From positions 1 to 64,000 of the forward strand of contig VGYX01000001.1 of assembly GCA_016872835.1 (NCBI GenBank): a stretch of DNA of 64,000 nt. Reading direction: 5' to 3'. Position numbers and translations under genes: made by a program. Source of the stretch: Planctomycetota bacterium (GTDB lineage Bacteria > Planctomycetota > Phycisphaerae > Phycisphaerales > SM1A02). A model generated the notes under the pieces. That model ran no database searches. It was given only the letters and a program-made list of their open reading frames with translations, and had not been told where the DNA came from. This document shows positions 21,695-30,767 of this stretch, piece by piece; the first letter of the stretch is position 1, and every line of letters starts with the position of its first letter.

Positions 21695-23455
21695 TCAGTT
21701 TCCGACCACATTGACCGGCGGTGCACCGAAGATGTCGTTGCCCCAGTTCCGGTCCACAAGGAAGCCGAAGCCGTAGGTCATGCGGAAGCCGTTCCGGATC
21801 ACTGCCAGCGGTGTCGCCCAGAAGTTGGTGCCGATGTTGATGTGATCGTCGGGGCGCAGGAAGATGTCGGGTTCGGATCGATTTCGGATGGCCGCAAGGT
21901 TCACGCGGATGCAGGCTTCCTTGTCGGTACCGATGCGACGGACCAGATCCACGCGCTGCGGAATCGCGAGCTCGCCAAGACCGCCCGCGGCCGCCACCAG
22001 ACGACTCAGCGTCAACTTTCCCGAGGTGGGAAGGTTGTACACGCCCGGTCGAGCGATCAGGCCGTCGATGTAGACCACACCCACGTCGCCCGTGTCGCAG
22101 TACAGCATGTCGTCGGGTCGGATGATGACGTTCAGGTTCGCCGCGCCACGAACGAGCTGGTTGTAGTCGATCTCGATGACACGGCTCTCGAAAGCCTTCT
22201 TGGCCTGGTTCTTCGTTCGGGCACGGGCGGCTTCACCCGTCTTCAAGCCAGGCGTGGCATCGGTCGCCACAGTCGCGGGAGCGGGGGATTCGGCCGATGC
22301 CGGCGCGGCGGCGGACTGCACTTCCCCGCTGCGACCCATCTTCACCCACGCCTGCGTGGCGGGATCGAAGACGAAGCGATCACCATCTTCGGGCACCGCC
22401 GAGGTCGCGGCTCCGACGTCCTTCGCCTTGGCTGGCTCCAGTGAATCGATGTCGACCGGCGGCTCCTGACGAGCACTGTTGCCAAGCATGCCCATGCGAG
22501 CTGGCTTGGGTTCGGCCGCGGGTTCCGGTTGCCCTGCGGGTGCGGGCTCGGCTGCAGGCGCCGCCGCCGGAGCCTCGGTGGTGGCCGGCGTATCCGAAGG
22601 CTTTTCGGCGGTTGGCTGTGGCGCTGCACCGGTCGGCGCAGCCTGCGGCGCAACGGGCGCGGATCCAGGAAGCGCATTGATCAGATCATCGATTGCGGAA
22701 TCCGAAGGCGTCGATGGAGCGGCGGGCTTGCCCGCCTCGACAGGAACGGTCGCTGGAGCCGTGCCCGCCGAAGTGTCGGCAGGCGTTGAAACCGGAGCGG
22801 TTCCGCCCGTGAAGCTGTTCTCGTACTGGGACGAAGTCGCCTTGGCGCGCGTGATCAGCACCCGCGTGGTGGTCGGCGCAGCTCCGCGCGCCAGCGCGAG
22901 CGCGTCAAGCACGCGCAGATCGGGCTTGTTCAGGGCGAACAGGCCAGGCTGCTCCACCGAGCCGAGCACGCGGAACTGGTAGGCCCGCGCCTCCTCGACC
23001 GAGATGAACGCCTTCGGATTGGTGATGACGCCTGCCAGACGCTTCTTGACATCCTCTTCCAGCTGCTCAACGGTCAGTCCGGCGGCGGGAGTCTGTCCGA
23101 TGATTGGCAGCGAAATGCGACCGGACTGGTCGATCACGCGCGTGGAGATGTCGGTCTGGTCCGCGGAGATGAGCTGCGGAATGGAGACGCGGATCACGTC
23201 GCCCGGTGCCAGCTTGTACTCCAGCTGGTTCGGGATCAGGTCCTCTGACGAGGGCTGGGTGTAGACGATGCTTGTGTCCGCCGCCTGTTCGATCACGTCG
23301 ATCCGGGTCAGGATCGGGATCGCGGTCGGAGTCGTCTGGAAATAGCCCGTTCGCTGGGGATCAATGAGCCAGCCGTTCGTCTCGCACGCGGTCATGGCCG
23401 CAAGGGACGCGACAAGGGTCATGATTCGAAGCGCGAAGTGCACAGTCGGGGTCAT
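21695..23455 (-). CDS. Outer-membrane polysaccharide export lipoprotein (Wza/Poly_export-SLBB type)
   Basis: A 586-residue protein starting at ATG 23455. The lipobox LAAMTAC puts the lipidated Cys at residue 24. Residues about 75-150 are the polysaccharide export domain (YKLAPGDVIRVSIPQL, RISLPIIGQ). A first SLBB domain follows (FRVLGSVEQPGLFALNKPDL). Residues about 225-430 are an unusually long Pro/Ala/Glu-rich linker, and a second SLBB domain is near the C-terminus (VGVVYIDGLIARPGVYNLP). Wza-type proteins form the outer-membrane channel for exopolysaccharide. The long disordered insertion between the SLBB domains is unusual. The gene is first in the minus-strand run, and the exosortase gene follows after 82 nt. 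Confidence 0.88.
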   Translation of the reverse strand: MTPTVHFALRIMTLVASLAAMTACETNGWLIDPQRTGYFQTTPTAIPILTRIDVIEQAADTSIVYTQPSSEDLIPNQLEYKLAPGDVIRVSIPQLISADQTDISTRVIDQSGRISLPIIGQTPAAGLTVEQLEEDVKKRLAGVITNPKAFISVEEARAYQFRVLGSVEQPGLFALNKPDLRVLDALALARGAAPTTTRVLITRAKATSSQYENSFTGGTAPVSTPADTSAGTAPATVPVEAGKPAAPSTPSDSAIDDLINALPGSAPVAPQAAPTGAAPQPTAEKPSDTPATTEAPAAAPAAEPAPAGQPEPAAEPKPARMGMLGNSARQEPPVDIDSLEPAKAKDVGAATSAVPEDGDRFVFDPATQAWVKMGRSGEVQSAAAPASAESPAPATVATDATPGLKTGEAARARTKNQAKKAFESRVIEIDYNQLVRGAANLNVIIRPDDMLYCDTGDVGVVYIDGLIARPGVYNLPTSGKLTLSRLVAAAGGLGELAIPQRVDLVRRIGTDKEACIRVNLAAIRNRSEPDIFLRPDDHINIGTNFWATPLAVIRNGFRMTYGFGFLVDRNWGNDIFGAPPVNVVGN

Positions 23456-23616
23456 CCTGGAAGTGGTCAACTCGATCGAGAAGGAGTAGGGCCGCGTGAG
23501 TCGGGGAAGACTACCCACCACCCACGGTCGCCTTTCATCGACCAATCCAGCCCCGTTCGAGGAGTTTGGATATTTTCGGACTTTGGCCGTGCGAAACGGA
23601 AAATTCGCCCAGCCCT

Positions 23617-24534
23617 TCAGTGCGCAAGCAGCGCTTCAAGCACGGCCATGCGAGCTGCAACCCCATGCGTCACCTGACGCAGGATTCGAACACCGCCATG
23701 CTCGTCTGCGACCGAGTCATCAATCTCGATGCCCCGGTTCACCGGACCGGGGTGAAGCACCACAGCGTGGGGCTTGAGCCGGGAAGCCCTTTCAGGGGTG
23801 AGACCAAATAGAGTCCTATAATCTGATGCAATCCCAGATCCTGCGCCACGCTCGGACTGGATCCGAAGAAGCATGATCGCATCAATTTCATCGATGATCG
23901 CATCAAGATCATGCGTGATCGAAACATGTCCCGTTCCATCGTGGACGATCTGGTGCGCCGAGAGCAATGTTGGCGGACCGACCAGCAGCACCTCCGAACC
24001 CATGGTGGTCAGGCCCTGCAGCGCCGAGTGAGCCACGCGACTGTTGGCGATGTCCCCCACGATCGCGATCCGACGCCCTTCCAGCGATCCCAACGACTCC
24101 CGCAGGGTCACCATGTCAAGCAGTCCCTGAGTGGGGTGCTCGTGTCGGCCATCTCCTGCGTTGATCACCGGGATCCGGACCCGCTTGGCCACCATCGCGG
24201 GCCCACCCGAGATGCTGGTGCGAATCACGATGGCCGCCACCCCCATGGCCTCGACATTCAGCGCGGTGTCAATCAGGCCTTCGCCCTTGCTGGCGCTTGA
24301 GCCGGCTGAGGTGAGATTGAACACCTGTCCGCCAAGCCGGTGCACCGCCGTCTCGAAACTGCAGCGCGTTCGAGTGGAATCTTCGAGAAACAGGTTCGCA
24401 ATCACGCGCCCAGCGAGCAGTTCCTTGCGCGGCGCGCGCCCTTCGGCGATTGGAAGATTGGCCTCCGCGCGTTCGAGGAGCGCGGTGAGATCGGACTTGG
24501 ATAGCCCCTCGATCTGAAGGAAGTCCCGCTTCAC
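23617..24534 (-). CDS. pyrB: Aspartate carbamoyltransferase catalytic subunit
   Basis: Joins carbamoyl phosphate and aspartate to give N-carbamoyl-aspartate in pyrimidine synthesis. The 305-residue product has the usual length. The carbamoyl-phosphate site EDSTRTRCSFE, the AGDGRHEHPTQGLLDM motif and the VLHPGPVNRG aspartate loop are all present, and the AGSSASKGEGLIDTA loop is intact. Translation starts at GTG 24534 (MKRDFLQIEG). There is no pyrI or pyrC neighbour. The divergent phosphoesterase begins 36 nt away, so both promoters must share that gap. Confidence 0.95.
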   Translation of the reverse strand: MKRDFLQIEGLSKSDLTALLERAEANLPIAEGRAPRKELLAGRVIANLFLEDSTRTRCSFETAVHRLGGQVFNLTSAGSSASKGEGLIDTALNVEAMGVAAIVIRTSISGGPAMVAKRVRIPVINAGDGRHEHPTQGLLDMVTLRESLGSLEGRRIAIVGDIANSRVAHSALQGLTTMGSEVLLVGPPTLLSAHQIVHDGTGHVSITHDLDAIIDEIDAIMLLRIQSERGAGSGIASDYRTLFGLTPERASRLKPHAVVLHPGPVNRGIEIDDSVADEHGGVRILRQVTHGVAARMAVLEALLAH

Positions 24535-24570
24535 GGCGCACACGATAGCCCCTCTAGGCGCACGGCGCAG

Positions 24571-25212
24571 ATGCCCGCCAGTACGCTGCCTTCCATGCCC
24601 CGGCGCATCTGGGTGACGGCCGACACGCACTTTGGCGAAGCCGACGCCCTGACCATGTTCGGGCGTCCTTTCGCGTCGGCCGCAGAGATGGACGAGGCGC
24701 TGGTGGAGGCGATCAACGCCAGCGTGATGCGCAGCGACCTGCTGCTGCACTTGGGCGACTTCTGCGGCCCGCACCCGGAGGGTCGCAAGGCGCAGGTCGC
24801 CCATGCGCGGCGCATGCGCGAACAAATCCGCTGCAAACGGGTGGCGCTGGTGCGTGGAAATCATGACCCTGCCTCCAGCCGCTTCAAGTCGCTCTTTGAA
24901 AGGGTCGATGATCTGCGCTCTTGGCGGGAGCCATCCGACCACGTGCGCGTGAATGCATGCCACTGGCCGCTGCGACTGTGGCGAGGGCAGTTCAAGGGCG
25001 CAGTGCTGCTGCACGGTCACGCGCATGGTGGACTGCCGGTCATGCCGCGCGCGATCGACGTGGGCGTCGATTGCTGGCAGTGGAAGCCGGTGGAGCTTTC
25101 CTCGTTGCTGGCGTGGGCGCTGCGAACGCCAACCGAGCGACCCGACGGATGGCCGCGCCTGCAGCGCGATCAGGATCCCGACCGGCTGCCCGACGCTCCT
25201 CGCACGGGTTAG
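24571..25212 (+). CDS. Calcineurin-like metallophosphoesterase
   Basis: A 213-residue (or 205, if ATG 24595 is used) cytoplasmic phosphoesterase. It has the dinuclear metal-site motifs in order: DTHFGE near residue 18, LLLHLGDFCG, VRGNHDPASS and LLHGHAHGG. This compact type resembles predicted YfcE/MJ0936-like esterases; the substrate is unknown. It lies divergent from pyrB, with a lipoprotein gene 9 nt downstream. Confidence 0.82.
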   Translation: MPASTLPSMPRRIWVTADTHFGEADALTMFGRPFASAAEMDEALVEAINASVMRSDLLLHLGDFCGPHPEGRKAQVAHARRMREQIRCKRVALVRGNHDPASSRFKSLFERVDDLRSWREPSDHVRVNACHWPLRLWRGQFKGAVLLHGHAHGGLPVMPRAIDVGVDCWQWKPVELSSLLAWALRTPTERPDGWPRLQRDQDPDRLPDAPRTG

Positions 25213-25221
25213 CATGCGCCC

Positions 25222-25908
25222 ATGAAGCGAATGGCCGCATGGATCACGCTGGTCGCGCTCGCGACAGGCTGCGCGTCGAATTCCGCCTCGATGGGTTCCA
25301 AGCCCCTGGTCGCGATCGATCCCGCCGCCGTGGAGGGTACGTGGGCGCTCACCGACGAGCGCAACCAGACCTTCAACGTGATCCTGCGCGAGGACGGCTC
25401 GGCCACCAGCACCTGGAGCCGCGGCATGGACGGCGCCAAGGGCGAACAGGGTGGATGGAGTATCCGCGACGGCGTGCTGTTCGTGCGCTGGACCGACGGC
25501 TGGCTGGACACGATCCGCGTGGGACGATTCGGATTCGAGAAGTTCTCGTATGAACCGTCGGATCGTGACAGTGACACGCCGAGCAGCTTCGGGCAGGCCG
25601 TGAAGATCAACGACGATTCCGCGAAATGGGTCGGCGTCTGGCGCACCCAGAGCGTGGGCACGGTCACGAAGGATGAGGATCTCTTCGTGTGCCTGTCGAG
25701 CGACGGTGCCGCCGTGAAGAGCATCGACGCGATCAACTCCGGATGCTGGCAGCAGCAGCCGATGGGTCTGGCGATCCACTGGAGCGACGGTTGGTTCACG
25801 CTGCTCACACAGGACGGCGAAATCGTGACCGGCAAGAGCTGGGCACCGGGCGTGGATCGAGCCGGCGCGCCCACGGGAACATCGAACTGGCTGGAGGTGG
25901 TCGAGTGA
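25222..25908 (+). CDS. Lipoprotein with two tandem related domains
   Basis: A 228-residue predicted lipoprotein with lipobox ALATGC (Cys17). The mature part holds two copies of the same fold. Copy one (about 36-105) runs GTWALTDERNQTFNVILRED to LFVRWTDGWLDTIRVG. Copy two (about 135-215) runs GVWRTQSVGTVTKDEDLFVC to AIHWSDGWFTLLTQDG. Both open with G-x-W, have a DG turn and end in W-x-DGW. The family is not recognised; the pattern suggests small beta-barrels. Its last bases overlap a second lipoprotein gene (GTGA), so the two are probably translated together. Confidence 0.75.
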   Translation: MKRMAAWITLVALATGCASNSASMGSKPLVAIDPAAVEGTWALTDERNQTFNVILREDGSATSTWSRGMDGAKGEQGGWSIRDGVLFVRWTDGWLDTIRVGRFGFEKFSYEPSDRDSDTPSSFGQAVKINDDSAKWVGVWRTQSVGTVTKDEDLFVCLSSDGAAVKSIDAINSGCWQQQPMGLAIHWSDGWFTLLTQDGEIVTGKSWAPGVDRAGAPTGTSNWLEVVE

Positions 25909-26150
25909 ACGCGTCGTGCATACACGGGGCGCTGCTTTGCGCGCTTGCCTTGGCAAGCTGCCAGAGTTCGCCTTTCCCTGACTCCATGTCACCCACGCAA
26001 CTGCAGCAGCGCAGCATGGACGCGGGCGGCGAACCGCTGCCCTATTACGACCTTGACGACGGCGACAACGAGGATCCGTGCGTCGATCAGTCGAACTATC
26101 CCAATGGCGGCGAGCCCTGGTGGAACTCGCCGGGCTACATCGGCGGCTGA
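25905..26150 (+). CDS. Small hypothetical lipoprotein (81 aa)
   Basis: It starts at GTG 25905, overlapping the preceding stop, with GGAGG 7 nt upstream, which makes a real gene likely despite its size. It has a signal with lipobox ALASC (Cys19). The mature peptide is acidic and then Gly/Trp/Tyr-rich (YDLDDGDNEDPC, GGEPWWNSPGYIGG). No family is recognised. Pairing with the upstream duplicated-domain lipoprotein suggests a shared envelope function. Confidence 0.65.
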   Translation: MNASCIHGALLCALALASCQSSPFPDSMSPTQLQQRSMDAGGEPLPYYDLDDGDNEDPCVDQSNYPNGGEPWWNSPGYIGG

Positions 26151-26157
26151 CCGCGGA

Positions 26158-27372
26158 TCAATTGCCCTCGACGTCGTCGATCTTCCACAAGCTTCCCGGG
26201 CCTGACTCACCGCCATCGAAGGCGCACAGCACCAGTTCGCCGTCGTGGAGCTCACCGAAGCTGCTCCACATCTGTGTGGCCGCGCCGCGCTTCCACACGA
26301 CTACGGGCTCGCCGCAGCCACCATCGCCGCATCGAAGACCCCAGATCGTGCCGAAGGCGTAGTCCGCGTACAGGTAGACACCCTGCAGTGTGGGGAATCG
26401 TGCGCCGCGGTACACGAAGCCGCCGGTCACGCTCACGCCCTCGCCATGTCCATACTCGGCGACAGGCTCGACATAGTCCGTGTTGAGGGCTCCGGGCCGC
26501 GCCGGCGCGAACGCATGACGCCCCTCGCGAACATTCCACCCGTAGTTGCCGCCGCGCTGGATGATGTCGATCTCCTCCCAGGCGTTCTGGCCCACATCGC
26601 CACCGTAGAGTTTGCGGCTGCCACGATCGAAGCTCATGCGCCAGACATTGCGCAGCCCGTAGGCCCACACTTCAGGCGCGGCCTTGGCGTTGCCCACGAA
26701 TGGATTGTCTGCGGGAATCGCGTACGGCTTGCCATCGACGGCGCGATCCACGTCGATCCGGATCACCGTGCCAAGCAGCGTGGACGGGTTCTGACTGTGG
26801 TTGTGTGGATCGTTCGCAGCCCCACCATCGCCGATGCTCAAGTACAGCATGCCGTCAGGACCGAAGAGCACGGTACCGCCGTTGTGGTTCGAATAGGGCT
26901 GCGGGATCTCGAGCAGCACCTTCGCGCTGCGGATGTCAGGCTTGCCCGACGTGCGATCGACCGTGAACCGCGTGAGTTCGCTTCGGCGCGGGCTCGTGGC
27001 GGAGTAGTACACGAAGAACTGGCCGTTCTCGGCGAACTTCGGATGGAAAGCCAGCGAGAGCAGGCCTTCCTCGTTGCCGCGATCGTGCACCTGCTCGCGG
27101 ATGTCCATCCACGTCGGCGCCTCGGTGACCGAGGCGTCCTGGAGATCCAGCCGCACGATGCGTCCGGCCTGCTCGAGCACAAAGAGCGAGCGCGCGTCAC
27201 CCGGCGCCTGCAGCGCCTGCACCGGCCTGCGGAGCTGTAGCGACGGGAAGAGTCGCGAGACGCGGATGCGCGGGATCGGACCCTTGTTCGCGTTGGGCAA
27301 CGGCGAGGTGGGCGGCTCCGCCTGCTGAAGCAGGACGGCAAGCAACATGCTGACGATCAGGTTCGCGTTCAT
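26158..27372 (-). CDS. Secreted PQQ-type glucose/sorbosone dehydrogenase-like protein
   Basis: A 404-residue six-bladed beta-propeller of the soluble glucose/sorbosone dehydrogenase family (Asd/YliI-like), with an N-terminal signal peptide. Family features are NEEGLLSLAFHPKF, YSNHNGGTVLFGPDGMLYLS, IGDGGAANDPHNHSQN and GNYGWNVREG. PQQ-dependent oxidation of aldose sugars in the periplasm is the family reaction; cofactor and substrate are not proven by eye. The start ATG 27372 overlaps the upstream DUF72 stop (ATGA), so the two are likely co-translated. Confidence 0.88.
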   Translation of the reverse strand: MNANLIVSMLLAVLLQQAEPPTSPLPNANKGPIPRIRVSRLFPSLQLRRPVQALQAPGDARSLFVLEQAGRIVRLDLQDASVTEAPTWMDIREQVHDRGNEEGLLSLAFHPKFAENGQFFVYYSATSPRRSELTRFTVDRTSGKPDIRSAKVLLEIPQPYSNHNGGTVLFGPDGMLYLSIGDGGAANDPHNHSQNPSTLLGTVIRIDVDRAVDGKPYAIPADNPFVGNAKAAPEVWAYGLRNVWRMSFDRGSRKLYGGDVGQNAWEEIDIIQRGGNYGWNVREGRHAFAPARPGALNTDYVEPVAEYGHGEGVSVTGGFVYRGARFPTLQGVYLYADYAFGTIWGLRCGDGGCGEPVVVWKRGAATQMWSSFGELHDGELVLCAFDGGESGPGSLWKIDDVEGN

Positions 27373-28457
27373 GACGGCATGGGCTCCGGGGTGTGGTGCG
27401 CTTTCGCAAGGGCGGCCTGGATCGATTCGGCCAACGGGGGAATCGAGCGCGGGGCGCTGCCCTCGGCCTTGTTGTTCACGATCACGAAGGCCTCGCCGCC
27501 GGAACTCTGGCAAGCCGCAACAAGCGCGGCGATCTCGTGGCGCACGGCCACGTCCGGTGCGGCAAGGCGATCGAACGGTTCGTAGATGCCGCGGGCCTCC
27601 TCGTAGCCAAGGCCGTGACCCAGCAGCCAGCGCACCAGCAGCACGGGTTGACGCGACGGATCCAGGCCCGCTTCGCGCAAGGCGATGGCCTGACGCGCCG
27701 CGCTCGGCATGGACGGAATCAGCCCGATGCCCGGGATCGCGGCATGCGTGCGAAGCACCTGCACGAACTGCCCGCACGATGCACCACGCAGCATCGCGTC
27801 GTTGCGGAACTCGACGGCGTAGCGCGGACCCTTGGGCAACTTCGCCAGAAAGGCGTCGAGCCGATCAAGCAACGCGCCCTCGCTCGCGATGGCCTCGCCC
27901 TTGCCGACGGGAAGGTGCGCGAACTGAAACAGGATGGGTCCGCACACGCTGCCAAGCCCTTCGACGATCGGACCCACCACCGCATCCGTGGCCCACGCGG
28001 CATCAAGGAAGCGCGAATTGCCGGCACCATGCAGTCGCGCCGCGGCCACATCGCCCAGCGTGCTGCCATCGAGCTGCAGGAACGGGCGGGTGCAGGCCTG
28101 ATGCGCCTTCACCATGAAGCGGAAGTTGGTGGGCACCTGCGCGGCGAGCGATCGCAACGTTTCGACGGACGGTGTCTCGTAGAACGCCCGATCGAGCCCC
28201 ACCGTCGCATGCAGTGGCTGGTGTGCGTAGGCGGCAAGTCCCTGCGAGGCGATCTCGGAGGTCGGTGCCCGCTGGGCGTACACGAACCCACGCCAGCCCG
28301 GAAAGGACCAGCTGCTGGTGCCCAGACGAACGCGCGGCCCAAGTTCCGCCGCGATCCGAGCCGACGCGGGCGACACGGGCGCCGGCGCCACGATCTCCAT
28401 CGCGCGATCAAGCGGCGAATGGCCGAAGAGCGATGGTTCCTCGCGCCGCGCGGGCAT
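27369..28457 (-). CDS. DUF72 (YecE-like) TIM-barrel protein
   Basis: A 362-residue protein of the DUF72 family. It shows VRLGTSSWSFPGWRGFVY, FRFMVKAHQACTRPF, RYAVEFRNDAML and the C-terminal EAFVIVNNKAEGSAPRS. The family has a TIM-barrel fold and an unproven function. The first 35 residues are an extra N-terminal extension, so the true start may be later. It overlaps the downstream dehydrogenase gene by 4 nt. Confidence 0.88.
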   Translation of the reverse strand: MPARREEPSLFGHSPLDRAMEIVAPAPVSPASARIAAELGPRVRLGTSSWSFPGWRGFVYAQRAPTSEIASQGLAAYAHQPLHATVGLDRAFYETPSVETLRSLAAQVPTNFRFMVKAHQACTRPFLQLDGSTLGDVAAARLHGAGNSRFLDAAWATDAVVGPIVEGLGSVCGPILFQFAHLPVGKGEAIASEGALLDRLDAFLAKLPKGPRYAVEFRNDAMLRGASCGQFVQVLRTHAAIPGIGLIPSMPSAARQAIALREAGLDPSRQPVLLVRWLLGHGLGYEEARGIYEPFDRLAAPDVAVRHEIAALVAACQSSGGEAFVIVNNKAEGSAPRSIPPLAESIQAALAKAHHTPEPMPS

Positions 28458-28495
28458 GACACAACGGTAGCGCAGTCGCTCGTAGACTTCCCGTC

Positions 28496-29563
28496 ATGTC
28501 GAACGCAGGCCTTGGCAAGGGCACGCGATTCCTGGTGGCTGGCGCCTGCGCGGTCGTGGTGATCGCGGGACTGCGCATGGCGAGCGGACTGATCGTGCCC
28601 GTGCTTGCGGCGGCCTTCCTCGCGGTGATCTCGCTGCCGCCGCTCGCATGGCTGCGTCGCGTGGGTGTGCCACGCTGGGCCGCCGTCGTGGCGTTGCTGG
28701 CGCTGGTAGTGGCGGTGCTCACGATCGCCACGCTGATCGTGACGCGCAATGTGGCCCTGCTTGCCAACAATCTCCCCGGCTATCAGATGATTCTGAACGA
28801 TCGGCTGGGGCAGATCGATGTTTGGCTGAAGGAGCGCAACATCACGGCGGACCTCTCGTCGCTGGTGGATGAGGCGCGACCCGGCAATCTGATCGGCTAT
28901 GCCACGAGCGGACTCAGTGCGCTGGCCGGTCTTGCAAAGGATGGCCTCTTCGTGCTACTCACCTTCGCGTTCCTGGCGGCCGAGGCTGCGGTGATCCCGG
29001 GCAAGATCCGACAGATCACCGGACGTGCCGACGATGATCTGGATCGCTTCGAGGCGATCCTCGCCGATGTGCAGGGTTACCTCGCCGTGAAGCTCCAGAC
29101 CAACCTGCTGACCGGTGTGCTGGTCACGGTCTCCTGCTGGATGTTGTCAACGCCGTACGCGCTTCTGCTGGGACTGCTGGCGTTCCTGATGAACTTCATC
29201 CCGACCTTCGGCGCGATCATCGCGGCGGTGCCTGCGGTGCTGCTGTGCCTGGCGATGAACGACTGGGTATGGGCGCTGGGCATGGTCGCCGCGCAGGTGG
29301 TGATCAATGTCGTCATCGGCAACGTGCTGGAGCCGCGACTGTTCGGCCGACGACTCGGCCTGAGCGCGGCTGTGGTCTTCCTGAGCCTGGTGTTCTGGGG
29401 ATGGGTGCTCGGACCGATCGGCATGCTGCTGAGCGTGCCGCTCACGATGGTGGTGAAGATCCTGCTCGACAACAGCGAGGACCTTCGCTGGATGGCCGTG
29501 CTTCTTGGCCCCGGCACCACGGGCGCGACACCACCGTGCGCTGCCACCGATGCTGTCCGTTGA
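28496..29563 (+). CDS. AI-2E / PerM-family permease
   Basis: A 355-residue polytopic membrane protein of the AI-2E transporter (DUF20) family. N-terminal helices (GLRMASGLIVPVLAAAFLAV) are followed by an amphipathic middle region (about 85-145). The conserved C-terminal helices are LLGLLAFLMNFIPTFGAIIA and NVVIGNVLEPRLFGRRLGLS. Members include the quorum-signal exporter TqsA and Na+/H+ antiporters, so the substrate is open. Its last 14 bases overlap the start of the methyltransferase gene. Confidence 0.88.
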   Translation: MSNAGLGKGTRFLVAGACAVVVIAGLRMASGLIVPVLAAAFLAVISLPPLAWLRRVGVPRWAAVVALLALVVAVLTIATLIVTRNVALLANNLPGYQMILNDRLGQIDVWLKERNITADLSSLVDEARPGNLIGYATSGLSALAGLAKDGLFVLLTFAFLAAEAAVIPGKIRQITGRADDDLDRFEAILADVQGYLAVKLQTNLLTGVLVTVSCWMLSTPYALLLGLLAFLMNFIPTFGAIIAAVPAVLLCLAMNDWVWALGMVAAQVVINVVIGNVLEPRLFGRRLGLSAAVVFLSLVFWGWVLGPIGMLLSVPLTMVVKILLDNSEDLRWMAVLLGPGTTGATPPCAATDAVR

Positions 29564-30767
29564 TTCGCTGGAGCGCCTGACGCACGGCGATGGCGCACGG
29601 GCGCTCGCCGAGGCGATGACATGGGAGGCGCCCGGACCGGCGCAGGTCGAGCGATTGCGACGCACGCTGGACGCCGCGACCGCATCCGCGGCTCTTGAGG
29701 TGGCTCAGGCGCGGCGATCGCTCCGCGGCCGCGTCGACGCATGGGCCACGTACTGGTGCGATCGCGAGGGTGCCGCGCAGGCGAGCGACGACGCGAGCGC
29801 TCGCTGGAAGGCGGAACGGTTTCGCGACGCGGTGCCGATCGTCGATCTGTGCTGCGGAACGGGCGTGGACCTTGCCGCGATCGCGCGAGTCGCTTCGGTG
29901 CGCGGCGTGGATCTGCGACCCGAACGCGCATGGATGGCCGGGCGCAACGCCAACGCATCCGCCGTCGTCGGCGACGTGACCACGCTGCGTTTCGACGAAC
30001 GCGTGGCGCACCTCGACCCCGCGCGTCGTGAGGAAGGCTCCGCGCGACGATTGCACGCATGGCAGGCGATGATGCCGGACGGCGCGTTCATTCTGGCCCT
30101 GTCGAGGCGCCTCGACGGACTGATGGTGAAACTTGGGCCCGGTGTGGAGATCCCCGCCGATCAGGCACCCGCGGGCGCGGAACTCGCGGTGCTTTCACGC
30201 GGTGGCCGTCTGACGCAGGCCGTGCTCACCACGGGATCGCTCGCGCGACACGAGGGCCGGCGACTTGCGGTGCTGCTGCAGAAAGGTTTCGAGATCGCCG
30301 GCGTACCGACATGGTCGCCGGGGCGCGGGGATCCCGCGTGGGCACCGTGTGACGCGTGGCATCGATACATCGCCGAGCCCGACGCGTCGCTTGAGCGGAC
30401 CGGATTGCTTCCTGTGGCCGCGTGCGCGGAAGGACTTCACGAACGCGCCGCGGGCCTTGGACTCTGCACACGGCCGGAACCGCCGTCGGCGCCCTCGCCC
30501 TGGTTCCGGTGGTTCGAATGCGTCGAGAGCGGTCCCGCGCGCATCGATCATCTCACGCGGAGACTCACTGCGTTGAACGCAGGCGAGGTCGACGTGAAGG
30601 TGCGCGGCGGCGCCGCCGACGCGGACACATGGGCGCGCACACTGCGCGGCAACGGCACCGATCCCCTTGTGGTGTTCGTGCACCGGCTTGGTCAGGGTGC
30701 CGAGGCGGTGATCGCGCGCCGTCTCGAGGCGGCGGGGGTCGAAGTGCCGTCCGTCTACTCCATGTAG
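29550..30767 (+). CDS. Class I SAM-dependent methyltransferase with THUMP-like C-terminus
   Basis: A 405-residue protein with a Rossmann methyltransferase core. Motif I is VDLCCGTGVDLAAIARV and the substrate-site motif is AHLDPARREEGSARR. A C-terminal region (from about 320) matches the THUMP-like domain arrangement of uncharacterised methyltransferases with a DPARR motif, and ends near GTDPLVVFVHRLGQG. An RNA substrate is plausible from the THUMP-like module but unproven. I chose ATG 29550 because the conserved N-terminus begins there. Its 3' end overlaps the convergent HD-GYP gene by 13 nt. Confidence 0.75.
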   Translation: MLSVDSLERLTHGDGARALAEAMTWEAPGPAQVERLRRTLDAATASAALEVAQARRSLRGRVDAWATYWCDREGAAQASDDASARWKAERFRDAVPIVDLCCGTGVDLAAIARVASVRGVDLRPERAWMAGRNANASAVVGDVTTLRFDERVAHLDPARREEGSARRLHAWQAMMPDGAFILALSRRLDGLMVKLGPGVEIPADQAPAGAELAVLSRGGRLTQAVLTTGSLARHEGRRLAVLLQKGFEIAGVPTWSPGRGDPAWAPCDAWHRYIAEPDASLERTGLLPVAACAEGLHERAAGLGLCTRPEPPSAPSPWFRWFECVESGPARIDHLTRRLTALNAGEVDVKVRGGAADADTWARTLRGNGTDPLVVFVHRLGQGAEAVIARRLEAAGVEVPSVYSM

